Part shown: positions 24,854 through 32,697 of the stretch, in pieces
Position numbering within the stretch: position 1 is the first letter of the stretch
Layout: each line of letters starts with the position of its first letter
Assembly (NCBI GenBank): GCA_963712825.1
Contig: CAVQJP010000013.1
Location: forward strand, 1-64,000
DNA length: 64,000 bases
Direction: 5' to 3'
Source: AP-15 sp963712825
Lineage (GTDB): Bacteria; Pseudomonadota; Alphaproteobacteria; ATCC43930; CGMCC-115725
Translations under genes and position numbers: made by a program
Notes under the pieces: generated by a model
What the model was told of the DNA's origin: nothing
Databases searched by the model: none
Seen by the model: only the letters and a program-made list of their open reading frames with translations

Positions 24854-25768
24854 TCAGCTGCTGAGCTTTGACAGATCGATATTCAAGGTCTTGACCAGGT
24901 CGCGGATGCCGTCATAGGCGGCGTCGTTTTGCGGCACCAGCCGGGTTATGCCTTCGCCGACCATGATCTTGCGATCGGCTGCGGGAAGCGAGGACAGGTC
25001 GAGGTTCTGCAGGACGGCGATCACTTTCGCCTTGAAGGCCGGCGGCAGGTCGCCGCGCACCGCGAACGGGTCGGTCGGGATCGCATCCGATTTCCACAAA
25101 AACACCAGATCGCCGTCCTTGTAGTGGCCGCGCTGCTTGGCCAATTCGAGCTGCTCGCTGTTCAGCTCGCCGGCGTCGACCTTGTGATTGTAGAGCGCTT
25201 CGAACGACGAGGTGTGGCTGCCGGCATAAAGCGCACGGATGTCCTTGTCGGGATCGATGCCCGCCTTGCGCAGCCCATAGGCCGGGAACAGATGGCCCGA
25301 GGTCGAGGCCGGGTCGGAAAAGGCAAAGGAATGGCCGCGGATCTCGGCAACCGTTTTGATGCCCGAGGCCGGATAGGTGACGACGCTCGCCCAATAGGTG
25401 TCGGGCTTGCCGTCCTTGGTGCCGAACGCGGCAACCGCCTCGGCCCCGGCGATCTGATGGGCGAGGACGTAGCCGAGCGGGCCAAACTCGCCGATTTCGA
25501 GCTTGCCGTTGCGCATCGCCTCGATCTCGGCGTTGTAGTTGGTGGCGACGTAGACCTTTACCTCGCAACCGAGCTTCTCGCCGATCAGCTTGCCGACCTG
25601 CTGATAGATCGGCACCAGCCGCGCCGCGGTGTCGTAGGGCTCGACACCCATCCGCACGACGCCGCCGTTCGGGCAGTCGCCGGCCGCGGCCGCATGTGCC
25701 GCCGGGGGTGCGGCGAGCCAGCACAATATCGCCGCCACCGCGATGCCCCGCCCGTATTTCGCTTTCAT
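24854..25768 (-). CDS. phnD: Phosphonate/phosphite-type ABC transporter substrate-binding protein
   Basis: This 304-residue periplasmic binding protein has a signal peptide at residues 1-26 (GIAVAAILCWLAAPPAAHAAA). Family features are VRMGVEPYDTAARLVPIYQQ, EIGEFGPLGYVLAHQ, the loop FAFSDPASTSGHLFPAYGL that holds the phosphonate or phosphite oxygens, and YNHKVDAGELNSEQLE. It is a PhnD/PtxB/HtxB-like family member; which phosphorus compound it binds cannot be decided by reading. GAAAGGGGCGGC lies upstream of ATG 25766-25768, and an excellent PHO box is 106-123 bp upstream. It is first gene of the operon phnDCE. Confidence 0.88.
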   Translation of the reverse strand: MKAKYGRGIAVAAILCWLAAPPAAHAAAAGDCPNGGVVRMGVEPYDTAARLVPIYQQVGKLIGEKLGCEVKVYVATNYNAEIEAMRNGKLEIGEFGPLGYVLAHQIAGAEAVAAFGTKDGKPDTYWASVVTYPASGIKTVAEIRGHSFAFSDPASTSGHLFPAYGLRKAGIDPDKDIRALYAGSHTSSFEALYNHKVDAGELNSEQLELAKQRGHYKDGDLVFLWKSDAIPTDPFAVRGDLPPAFKAKVIAVLQNLDLSSLPAADRKIMVGEGITRLVPQNDAAYDGIRDLVKTLNIDLSKLSS

Positions 25769-25873
25769 GCCGCCCCTTTCGAATTGGTTGACGCGTCTGG
25801 GACCCGATTCGGATGGGCAAAGCAATTGCGGCCCCGTCGCCGCCGGACGCTAGGGGCTGCACGCAACAACGCG

Positions 25874-25891
25874 ATGACGGTAATATGACGG
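25874..25891 (-). promoter_or_regulatory. PHO box upstream of phnD
   Basis: Read on the minus strand toward phnD the site is CCGTCAT-ATTA-CCGTCAT. The PhoB consensus is two CTGTCAT units separated by four bases, so each half matches 6 of 7 with exact spacing and the two halves are identical. It lies 106 bp upstream of the phnD ATG, a suitable place for PhoB activation. Confidence 0.75.
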
Positions 25892-25899
25892 TTTGGTGA

Positions 25900-25924
25900 A
25901 GCCCTGGTGTCACAAGCCAGGGCT
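25900..25924. repeat. Inverted repeat in the phnD upstream region
   Basis: AGCCCTGG (25900-25907) and CCAGGGCT (25917-25924) form a perfect 8-bp inverted repeat with a 9-base loop. No T tract follows, so it is not an obvious terminator. It lies next to the PHO box and may be an operator for the phn operon or the divergent gene. Confidence 0.5.
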
Positions 25925-26051
25925 CGGCCGCGACCTGCCCGGTCGACGCATGCCGGAACTGCTTGAAAAGCTGAGGTATTGGCGCTTTTGCGGTCTTATA
26001 TCCCGAGATGCGGGCTGCGCCCGTTCTTGATCGCTGCGTCAGGTTTGCTGA

Positions 26052-26360
26052 GTGGTGTCGAGGACCGCGCTTCTCCGCGGTGAGATCGGCAGCACAAGGG
26101 CGGTGGGCGTGCGACAAGTCTCTTCACAAGAAGAAAAACCGTGGGGTCAGACGATTGACCGGCTCGACCGCGTGTCGCGGGCGATGAACCCGCTGCTGCT
26201 GTTTGTCGCGGTAGCGCTCGTCGTCTTGAACCTGGCCTGTGTCGTCAATCTGATCAACTGGAACGACCAGCCGCCGGCAACCGCCGCGGCGGCAGCCCCG
26301 GTGGCCGGCGGCCCGGCGAGCGCGGCCTCATCCGCACACCGCGCGATCCCGCCCCGATGA
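26052..26360 (+). CDS. Small single-span membrane protein, uncertain start
   Basis: A 102-residue reading frame from GTG 26052 contains one clear membrane helix near residues 45-68 (NPLLLFVAVALVVLNLACVV), then NLINWNDQPP and an Ala/Pro/Gly-rich tail. The helix is preceded by IDRLDRVSRAM, an amphipathic stretch. The true start may be later, for example the ATG in the MNPLLLF context, as there is no convincing Shine-Dalgarno at 26052. I do not recognise it. It lies between divergent phnD and convergent glycosyltransferase genes. Confidence 0.45.
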   Translation: MVSRTALLRGEIGSTRAVGVRQVSSQEEKPWGQTIDRLDRVSRAMNPLLLFVAVALVVLNLACVVNLINWNDQPPATAAAAAPVAGGPASAASSAHRAIPPR

Positions 26361-26385
26361 CGGGTGGGTCGAGCCAAGCCCGCTT

Positions 26386-27444
26386 TCAAGCCGAAGCCTT
26401 CGCCTCACCCTTGGCGGCGGCGGCGGCGAAATCGACGACGGAGCGCGGTCTGGCGGCCGCGATGTTGACGAGAAACTGCTCGACACACGCGCGCCAGGAA
26501 TAATGCAGAGCGCGCGCCCGGCACAATTCGCGCGAAATCGCGAGCGCGCCCAAGGCGGCAGCGCGCAGGTCGCGGTCGAGAACGCCGGCGCCGCTGTCGC
26601 CGATCACATCGAGCGGGCCAGCCACCGGCAACGCTGCGACCGGCAATCCGCAGGCCAGCGCCTCCAGCAGCACCAAGCCAAAGGTTTCGGTCCGGCTCGG
26701 CAGCACGAACACATCGGCAGCGGCGTAATGGCGAACCAGCGCCTCGCCGTGCTGACGCCCGGCAAAGCAGATCCGGGGATAGCGGCGCTCGAAGGCCGTC
26801 AACAGCGGCCCGTCGCCGACCACGAGCTTTGACCCGGGCAAGTCGAGATCGAGAAAATCCGGCAAGTTCTTTTCCGGTGAAATCCGCCCGACATAAAGAA
26901 AAACCGGCCGCGGCAAGGCGAGCGCCGGGGTGCTCCCCGGCCGGAACAAGGCCGCGTCGACGCCGCGCGTCCACGGCACGATGCGCGGAAAACCGCGGCG
27001 GACAAGCTCGCGGCGGACGGTTTCGGTGGCGACCATGACGGCGCTCGACCGGGTGTGAAACCAGCGCAGCGCGGCATAGCCCCAGGCGACCGGCAAGCCC
27101 AGCCGCGCCTGTAGGTATTCGGGAAACTTGGTGTGAAACGACGTGGTGAACGCGCGCCGCCGGGCGACGCAATAGGCCCGCGCCGCGAGCCCGAGCGGCC
27201 CTTCGGTGGCAATGTGGATGGTGTCGGGAAGAAACCCGTCGAGCAGGCGGGCGAGAGGGCGCCGAGCTCCGATCGCGAGCCGGATGGTGGGGTCGGTCGG
27301 GCACGGGATCGTGCGAAACAAGTCGGGGGTCGCGATGCGCACCTCATGACCGGCGAGCGTCAGGCCGTCCGCCAGCGCCGACAACGTCCGCACCACGCCG
27401 TTGACCTGGGGCGCCCAGGCGTCGGTGACGAGCGCTATCCTCAC
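26386..27444 (-). CDS. Glycosyltransferase family 4, MgtA/Agt-like (probable lipid glycosyltransferase)
   Basis: This 352-residue GT-B enzyme starts VRIALVTDAWAPQVNGVVRT. The segment TDAW-x-PQVNGVV is characteristic of GT4 enzymes such as GDP-mannose- or UDP-sugar-dependent diacylglycerol and phosphatidylinositol glycosyltransferases. It also has ATEGPLGLAARAYC, FTTSFHTKFPEYL, FLYVGRISPEKNL and the donor motif FVLPSRTETFGLVLLEALACG (E-x7-E). Together with PlcP upstream it fits the diacylglycerol glycosyltransferase (Agt) that makes glycolipids in phosphate-starved alphaproteobacteria. Start GTG 27442-27444 is chosen by family alignment. It is the last gene of the four-gene operon. Confidence 0.82.
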   Translation of the reverse strand: MRIALVTDAWAPQVNGVVRTLSALADGLTLAGHEVRIATPDLFRTIPCPTDPTIRLAIGARRPLARLLDGFLPDTIHIATEGPLGLAARAYCVARRRAFTTSFHTKFPEYLQARLGLPVAWGYAALRWFHTRSSAVMVATETVRRELVRRGFPRIVPWTRGVDAALFRPGSTPALALPRPVFLYVGRISPEKNLPDFLDLDLPGSKLVVGDGPLLTAFERRYPRICFAGRQHGEALVRHYAAADVFVLPSRTETFGLVLLEALACGLPVAALPVAGPLDVIGDSGAGVLDRDLRAAALGALAISRELCRARALHYSWRACVEQFLVNIAAARPRSVVDFAAAAAKGEAKASA

Positions 27445-27481
27445 GGTTTGGTCCCGGCCGCCCGGTTCGAGCGAGCCGCCG

Positions 27482-28297
27482 TCAGCGCTGCGGCGGGTCG
27501 CCGGAGGCCGGCGCCGCCGCCGCCAGCGAGGCATTGTCGCTGGCTTCGGTCGAATGGCGGAAGTCGAGCCAGTCGAGCGTAAACGGCTGCTTGAACAGCA
27601 CTGTCCACAGATAATTCATGCTGTACCGGAGGGCGACGTGAAACAAGCCTTCGGCGGCGAGCCGCCTGCCTGACGAAAACGCCGGCAATGCAAACGAGAA
27701 TTTGACGCCGCCGACCTTGCTCAACCGGCGCGCCAATTCGGTGTCTTCGCCATAAAAGCTGAAATTGGAATTGAACGCGTCCGCGGCGTCGAGAGCGCTT
27801 TTGCGCACGACGAAATTGCCCCCCTGCATCATCGAGCCGGCGCGTAAGACAAACCGCACCAGCAGATAGCTGAGGAATGCAAAGCGATAGAAAACGGCAG
27901 CGGTGACCCGCGCCGCTTTCGACAGGTCGTAGTGGATAAACGGCCCGCTCAGCGCCGCCAGATCGGGGTGGCGCGCGAAGGCGGCGAGCACCGTGTCGAG
28001 CCAGCCCGGCGGCACCATCGTGTCGGCGTCGATATTGGCGACCAGCTGCCCGCGCGCGGCGCGACATCCGGCCCGGCGCGCCTGCACCAGTCCGCGCTGC
28101 GGCTCGCAGACGACGACAACCCCGGGGATCGCCGCGGCGACCTCGCCCGTGCGGTCGGTGCTGGCGTTGTCGACGACGATGATTTCCGCAGTGCAGCCCA
28201 CACGCGACGTTTCGGCCAAGATCGCGTAGAGGCACGAGGCGATCAGCGCTTCTTCATTGTAGGCCGGCACGACAAAGCTGATGGTGACTTCCGACAT
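27482..28297 (-). CDS. Glycosyltransferase family 2
   Basis: This 271-residue GT-A glycosyltransferase has the N-terminal VTISFVVPAYNEEALIASCL, then EIIVVDNASTDRTGEVAA, and the metal-binding D-x-D in NIDADTMVPPGWLD. The acceptor region holds FYGEDTELARRLSKVG (ED motif). A C-terminal hydrophobic stretch suggests membrane association. Start ATG 28295-28297 is preceded by GAGGGAGGAGCG, a very good Shine-Dalgarno; an in-frame ATG 30 bp upstream is possible but less likely. It lies between the PlcP-like gene and the GT4 gene, so a second sugar transfer in glycolipid synthesis is the best guess. Confidence 0.82.
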   Translation of the reverse strand: MSEVTISFVVPAYNEEALIASCLYAILAETSRVGCTAEIIVVDNASTDRTGEVAAAIPGVVVVCEPQRGLVQARRAGCRAARGQLVANIDADTMVPPGWLDTVLAAFARHPDLAALSGPFIHYDLSKAARVTAAVFYRFAFLSYLLVRFVLRAGSMMQGGNFVVRKSALDAADAFNSNFSFYGEDTELARRLSKVGGVKFSFALPAFSSGRRLAAEGLFHVALRYSMNYLWTVLFKQPFTLDWLDFRHSTEASDNASLAAAAPASGDPPQR

Positions 28298-28340
28298 CGC
28301 TCCTCCCTCGATTATGACATCCGGCATGGGCGCGCCGCCC

Positions 28341-29177
28341 TTATTGCAGCTCGCCGACCGGGATCGCTTCCTCCTCCTCCGGCTCCAGTCCGTAAGCGGC
28401 CTCGATCGCGAGCGCATCGAACGAACGGCGCGACATCCAGCGGACCAGCTCCAGCCGGCCGTCGAATTGCTCGACAAGCGCTGTGCAGCTCTCGACCCAG
28501 TCGCCGCTGTTGCAATAAAGAATGCCGCCATAGTCGCGGATCTCGGCGTGGTGGATATGGCCGCAAACGACACCGTCGGCGCCGCGCCGCCGGGCCTCGT
28601 CGGCGATCGCATCGCCAAACGAGACGATGTATTGCATGGCGTTTTTGACCCGCCCCTTCAGATAGGCCGACAATGACCAATAGGGATAACCGAGCCGCCG
28701 CCGCGCCGTGTTGAAGTGGCGGTTGAGCCACAGCGTCACGGTGTAGGCGCCGTCGCCGAGCAGTGCCAGCCAGCGGGCGTGGGTGACCACTGCGTCGAAC
28801 GCGTCGCCATGGATCACCAGCAGCCGCCGGCCGTCGGCGGTAACGTGCATCGCTTCGCTGAGCACCTCGACGCCGCCGAATTGCAGCCGGGCGTAGCCGC
28901 GCAGCCATTCGTCGTGGTTGCCGGGGACATAGATCGCGCGGGTCCCCTTGCGCACCATGCGCAGCAGCTTTTGGACGACGTCGTTATGCGTCTGCGGCCA
29001 ATACCAGGATTTTTTCAGCCGCCAGCCGTCGATGATGTCGCCGACGAGATAGATCGTGTCGGCGTCGTTGTGGCGCAGGAAATCGAGCAGAAATTCGGCC
29101 TTGCAGCCGCGGGTGCCGAGATGCACGTCCGAAATCCAGATCGTGCGATAGCGCTGCATAGGCTGGCTCCGGCTCAT
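28341..29177 (-). CDS. plcP: Calcineurin-like phosphoesterase, PlcP-like (LpxH-related)
   Basis: This 278-residue metallophosphoesterase has all dimetal motifs: ISDVHLGTRG (D-x-H), LVGDIIDGW (GD-x-x-D), VPGNHDEWL (GNHD), LVIHGDAFD (H) and VCGHIHHAEI (GHxH). Automated annotation usually calls such proteins UDP-2,3-diacylglucosamine diphosphatase. However, the W-R-L-K-K-SWYWPQ-x-HNDVVQKLLR segment and the neighbours fit PlcP, the phospholipase-C-type enzyme that releases diacylglycerol from membrane phospholipids under phosphate limitation. The C-terminal tail is Glu-rich. It overlaps the PmtA-like gene by 4 bp (ATGA). A role in lipid A (LpxH/LpxI) is the alternative. Confidence 0.78.
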   Translation of the reverse strand: MSRSQPMQRYRTIWISDVHLGTRGCKAEFLLDFLRHNDADTIYLVGDIIDGWRLKKSWYWPQTHNDVVQKLLRMVRKGTRAIYVPGNHDEWLRGYARLQFGGVEVLSEAMHVTADGRRLLVIHGDAFDAVVTHARWLALLGDGAYTVTLWLNRHFNTARRRLGYPYWSLSAYLKGRVKNAMQYIVSFGDAIADEARRRGADGVVCGHIHHAEIRDYGGILYCNSGDWVESCTALVEQFDGRLELVRWMSRRSFDALAIEAAYGLEPEEEEAIPVGELQ

Positions 29178-29761
29178 GGCGCGCGCCCTTGCTCGGCCGC
29201 CGGGTCTGGGTCCGAGTAGGACCAGATCTGCGCCGGCGGCAGGTTCAGCCAGACGCGCCCGACCTCGTTGCCGGTGATGCCGAGCGCCGCCATCGCCAAC
29301 GGCGAGCGGAACGCATTAGTCAATTGAATAAACTTGCCGCCGCGGCCGAGCCGGTCGAGGCAAGGGCGGACGACGGCGTGTTGCTCGTCGGGCGGGAACC
29401 ATTTGATCGGCAGGCTGGAGACGACGGCGCAGAGCTGGCGGCTGCACAACGCGGGATGTTCGCCCACTCGCGTGGCGTCGCCCTCGATCACCGACACCGC
29501 GGGGAATTTGCGCCTGACGATCGCGGCGAGGTGGGGCTCGCGCTCCAGCGCGATGATGCGCTCGGGCGGACAGCCGGCGCGTATGAGGCCGCCCGTCAGG
29601 CTGCCGGTGCCGGCGCCCAGCTCGAGGACCGGCCCGGGCCGCGACAAGTCGACCTGGGCGGCGATCGCATCGGCAAGACGCTGGCCGCTGGGATTGACGG
29701 CGGCGATGCGCAGCGGTTTTTGCAGCCAAAGCGCAAAAAACACGGTCGCGTCCGCAGCCAC
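29174..29761 (-). CDS. pmtA: Phospholipid N-methyltransferase-like (PmtA family)
   Basis: This 195-residue SAM-dependent methyltransferase has N-terminal FFALWLQKPLRIAAVNPSG, the substrate-binding signature of Rhodobacter/Sinorhizobium PmtA-type enzymes. The SAM motif is VLELGAGTGSLTGGLI, then ALEREPHLAAIVRRKFP and VSSLPIKWFPPDEQHAV, corresponding to the catalytic loop. Such enzymes convert phosphatidylethanolamine to phosphatidylcholine intermediates. It is also related to rRNA adenine dimethyltransferases, but the N-terminal motif favours PmtA. It starts at GTG 29759-29761 and is first gene of the lipid operon. Confidence 0.75.
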   Translation of the reverse strand: MAADATVFFALWLQKPLRIAAVNPSGQRLADAIAAQVDLSRPGPVLELGAGTGSLTGGLIRAGCPPERIIALEREPHLAAIVRRKFPAVSVIEGDATRVGEHPALCSRQLCAVVSSLPIKWFPPDEQHAVVRPCLDRLGRGGKFIQLTNAFRSPLAMAALGITGNEVGRVWLNLPPAQIWSYSDPDPAAEQGRAP

Positions 29762-29808
29762 GCTGTCCTCCGCTATGGTCTCTCCCAGCGGTTTTCTAGC
29801 CGTGGTGT

Positions 29809-29826
29809 GTTACAGTTTTACGAGCG
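29809..29826 (-). promoter_or_regulatory. Possible degenerate PHO box upstream of the lipid operon
   Basis: Read toward pmtA the sequence is CGCTCGT-AAAA-CTGTAAC. The second half matches the PhoB half-site CTGTCAT at 5 of 7 and the spacer is the usual A-rich 4 bases. The first half matches only 4 of 7. It lies 48 bp upstream of the start codon. Confidence 0.35.
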
Positions 29827-29897
29827 CTAAATCTTGAAAACTTCGTCAAACCGTCATCGAGCACCGCTATTTTGTCGCGAAAAGGCAGGAGCACGTA

Positions 29898-30257
29898 ATG
29901 GCGGCCAAGCGAAGCGCGACGGCGCGGGTGCAGCGGAACGTCTTCGCCGCCACTCTTGCCCGTTTGCGGCATCCGAAAGCACCGGGCAACACTCGGCGTC
30001 GCGGCAATTCGCGGAAATTCCCGCTGTTCGCGCGGTTCGCGCCGGCGGGGCCGGCGGCCGGCGGCCCCGATCCGGTGTCGGTTGCGGTGTTCGCCATCGA
30101 CCAGGTCGGACCGGCGGCAGTGCGGGCCTGCGCTTCCGGTGTCGAGGTGCGCATCGCCGCCGCTGACGAGGCGACCGCCGAAGTCATTCGCGCGGCCCTC
30201 GCCGAAACCGCGCGGCGCCGTCCGACCGACCGGCTGATCCAAGTCGTGATCGACTAG
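29898..30257 (+). CDS. Hypothetical basic protein, 119 aa
   Basis: I do not recognise this protein. It is 119 residues with a strongly basic N-terminal half (Arg- and Lys-rich, with NTRRRGNSRKF) and a C-terminal half that looks like a small alpha/beta unit: VEVRIAAADEATAEVIRAAL, then RLIQVVID. GCAGGAG precedes the ATG, and codon use is like the neighbours, so it is probably real. It is divergent from the lipid operon and converges with the MarR gene. The basic part could bind nucleic acid, but this is speculation. Confidence 0.5.
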   Translation: MAAKRSATARVQRNVFAATLARLRHPKAPGNTRRRGNSRKFPLFARFAPAGPAAGGPDPVSVAVFAIDQVGPAAVRACASGVEVRIAAADEATAEVIRAALAETARRRPTDRLIQVVID

Positions 30258-30301
30258 CACCCGCCTCGAAGTTCCCTCAGGCCGGTTAACCCCCGGCGGG
30301 C

Positions 30302-30790
30302 TTACGGTGCCGGTTCGCTGGGAGCGTCGAGCTGGTCGAGGATATCCAGCAGCGCCGGGCGCAGCGAGCGCAGCTCGGCGAGATGGATCGCCGACAGCCT
30401 GGCGAGCCGGCTTTCGGCAAGCTCGGTCAGGCACAGCATGACGCGGCGGCGGTCCTCAAGGTCGTGGGCGCGACGGCAGAGGCCGGCCTCGACCAGCCGG
30501 TCGACCAGCTCGACCGCGCTGTGATGGCGGATGCAGAGCCGCTCGGCGAGCTCGCCGACGGTCGGGCCGGGCTGAGCTGCAAACCCCTTGGCCGCAAGCC
30601 CCTGGGCCGCAAACCCCTTGATTGCCAGCAATGCCTGATGCTGGCGCGGGGTCAGCCCGGCGTCGCCGGCCGCGGCCTGGCTGAATTCGAGAAACCGGCG
30701 GATCAGATAGCGGAAATCGGCCAGGGTCCGATAGCCCGCGCGGTCGAGCGCCGGTTGCGGGCCGCTTCGGGTCAGGCTCGGATCGGCGAT
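30302..30790 (-). CDS. MarR-family transcriptional regulator, atypical start codon
   Basis: The coding frame shows a full MarR-type winged helix: FRYLIRRFLEFSQAAAGDAG, LTPRQHQALLAIKG, TVGELAERLCIRHHSAVELV, DRLVEAGLCRR and the wing DRRRVMLCLTE. In-frame sequence extends from TAG/TGA-bounded limits up to about 30800, yet no ATG, GTG or TTG occurs upstream of the TTG at 30631, which would remove helix 1 and part of the fold. The best start with a Shine-Dalgarno (GAGGGAGA) is an ATC at 30788-30790, giving 162 residues, a normal length. An ATC start is very rare, so a mutated start codon is the alternative. It is divergent from the ClC channel gene and may control it. Confidence 0.7.
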   Translation of the reverse strand: MADPSLTRSGPQPALDRAGYRTLADFRYLIRRFLEFSQAAAGDAGLTPRQHQALLAIKGFAAQGLAAKGFAAQPGPTVGELAERLCIRHHSAVELVDRLVEAGLCRRAHDLEDRRRVMLCLTELAESRLARLSAIHLAELRSLRPALLDILDQLDAPSEPAP

Positions 30791-30867
30791 GCGGCGTCTC
30801 CCTCAACTTGCGTGCAATAGGTCGTATCACGATATTATGGCCGCACCGCCGTTTTGGAGAGGGTCGG

Positions 30868-32694
30868 GTGAATAAAAAAAGCAGGTCGGGCAACACCGGC
30901 GAAGGCTCCGGCGGCGATCTCGTTGTCGTCGGGGGCGAGCGCCTTGGGGACTTCACCACCAGCCCGCGGGTGCTGCTGATCGCGGTGATCGCCGTTGTCG
31001 TCGGGACCGGCGGGGTGGCCGCCGGGATCGTGCTGCTGAAGCTGATCCGGCTGTGCACCAACCTCGCCTATTTCGGGCGGCTGACCCTCGCCGACCTGCC
31101 GCTCGGTCATTCGCCGCTCGGGCTCGCCGCGGTGCTGGTGCCGGTGGCGGGCGCTCTCGTCGTCGGGCTGATGGCGCGCTACGGGAGCGAGAAAATCCGC
31201 GGCCACGGCATCCCCGAGGCAATCGAGGCGATCCTCCTCGGCCGCAGCCGCCTCGATCTCAAGGTCGCGATCCTCAAGCCGCTGTCCTCGGCGATCGCGA
31301 TCGGCACCGGCGGTCCGTTCGGCGCCGAGGGACCGATCATCATGACCGGCGGCGCCATCGGCTCGCTGATCGCACAGCTGTTGCCGGTCAGCGACGCCGA
31401 GCGCAAGACGCTGCTGGTGGCGGGTGCGGCCGCCGGGATGACCACGGTGTTCGGGACCCCGATCGCCGCGATGATGCTGGCGGTCGAGCTCTTGCTGTTC
31501 GAGTGGACGCCGCGCAGCTTTGTCCCGGTCGCCGTCGCCGCCATCATCGCCGAGATCGAGCGCACCGCGCTGCATCTGCCGTCGCCGCTGTTCCCGTTTC
31601 ACGGCGGGATGGCGGCGTCGCCCCTTGCCTTGGCGTGCTGGATCGCGGTCGGCCTTTTGTCGGGGCTGCTGTCGGGGGTCTTGACCCAGCTGGTGTACGG
31701 CTGCGAGGACCTGTTTTTGAAGCTCCCGGTCCATTGGATGTGGTGGCCGATGCTGGGCGGCGTCGTTGTCGGCCTCGGCGGCCTTGTCGAGCCGCACGCG
31801 CTCGGTGTCGGCTACGACAACATCGCGCGCATGCTGCAAGGTGCGACGGTGCCGCGGGCCGCGCTGCTGCTGCTCGTCGTCAAGGCGGCGATCTGGGCGG
31901 TGGCGCTCGGCTCGGGCACCTCCGGCGGCGTCCTGGCGCCGCTCTTGATCATGGGGGGTGCGATGGGAGCGGCATTGTCGCACATCCTGCCCGGCGCCAG
32001 CCCCGGCTTTTGGGCCTTGCTGGCGATGTGCGCGACGATGGGCGGGACGATGCGTTCGCCGCTGACCGCGACGTTCTTTGCCGTCGAGCTGACCGGCAAC
32101 ACCCACGTGCTGCTGCCGCTGATCGCGGCCTGCGTGTCGGCACACCTGTTGACCGTGCTGATGATGCGCCGCTCGATCCTGACCGAAAAGATCGCGCGCC
32201 GCGGCCATCATCTGGTGCGCGAATACCGCGTCGACCCGTTTGTGCTGACCCGTGTGGGCGAGGTCATGACGACCGACGTCCAAAGCCTGCCCGGCACGAT
32301 GACCCTGCACCAAACGGTGCGCTTTCTGACGGATCCGGGCACGGTCCATCCGAGCTTTCCGGTGGTCGACGACGCCGGCCGGGTGCTCGCGGTCGTCGAC
32401 CCGCCGAAGGTGCTGGCATGGCGCCGCGCCGGCAAGCACCGGCAGGCCACGCTCGCCGAGCTGGCGGCCGGAACCAAGCTCCCGGTCGGGTATCCCGACG
32501 AGTATCTGGAGGGCGTGATCGACCGCATGATGCAGGCCAACATCGCCCATCTGCCGATCGTCGCGCGCGACAGCGGCAAGCTCGCGGGCTATCTTAGCTG
32601 GAAGGACCTGCTGCGGGTCCGCGCCCACCTGCAGCGCGAGGAGCGCAACCGGGCGACGTTGCTGTCGCGGCGGGGCCGCGCCGCCGCGGGCTAG
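30868..32694 (+). CDS. ClC-family chloride channel/transporter with two CBS domains
   Basis: This is a 608-residue integral membrane protein with the ClC fold at residues about 30-440 and two CBS domains at about 460-590. Ion-pathway motifs are GHGIPEAIEA (usually GSGIP), GTGGPFGAEGPIIMTGGA (usually GKxGPxxH), and SGTSGGVLAPLLIMGGAMGA (GxFxP region). The Ser of GSGIP is replaced by His, and the residue corresponding to the gating Glu is in GAEGP. The start GTG 30868 follows GGAGAGGG; the CBS part has SFPVVDDAGRVLAVVDP and HLPIVARDSGKLAGYLSW. Transport of chloride or another anion is expected. Divergent MarR gene may regulate it. Confidence 0.87.
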   Translation: MNKKSRSGNTGEGSGGDLVVVGGERLGDFTTSPRVLLIAVIAVVVGTGGVAAGIVLLKLIRLCTNLAYFGRLTLADLPLGHSPLGLAAVLVPVAGALVVGLMARYGSEKIRGHGIPEAIEAILLGRSRLDLKVAILKPLSSAIAIGTGGPFGAEGPIIMTGGAIGSLIAQLLPVSDAERKTLLVAGAAAGMTTVFGTPIAAMMLAVELLLFEWTPRSFVPVAVAAIIAEIERTALHLPSPLFPFHGGMAASPLALACWIAVGLLSGLLSGVLTQLVYGCEDLFLKLPVHWMWWPMLGGVVVGLGGLVEPHALGVGYDNIARMLQGATVPRAALLLLVVKAAIWAVALGSGTSGGVLAPLLIMGGAMGAALSHILPGASPGFWALLAMCATMGGTMRSPLTATFFAVELTGNTHVLLPLIAACVSAHLLTVLMMRRSILTEKIARRGHHLVREYRVDPFVLTRVGEVMTTDVQSLPGTMTLHQTVRFLTDPGTVHPSFPVVDDAGRVLAVVDPPKVLAWRRAGKHRQATLAELAAGTKLPVGYPDEYLEGVIDRMMQANIAHLPIVARDSGKLAGYLSWKDLLRVRAHLQREERNRATLLSRRGRAAAG

Positions 32695-32697
32695 AGT

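Noticed and set aside
23266..25768. Full phosphonate degradation (C-P lyase) locus
   Set aside because: Only importer genes phnDCE are present; no phnG-M, phnX or phnW is nearby.
25900..25924. Rho-independent terminator upstream of phnD
   Set aside because: A good stem exists but no T tract follows on either strand.
30835..32628. 597-residue open frame opposite the ClC gene
   Set aside because: High GC keeps this antisense frame open. Its product is rich in Arg, Gln, His and Asp with no family motif, while the ClC frame has all motifs.
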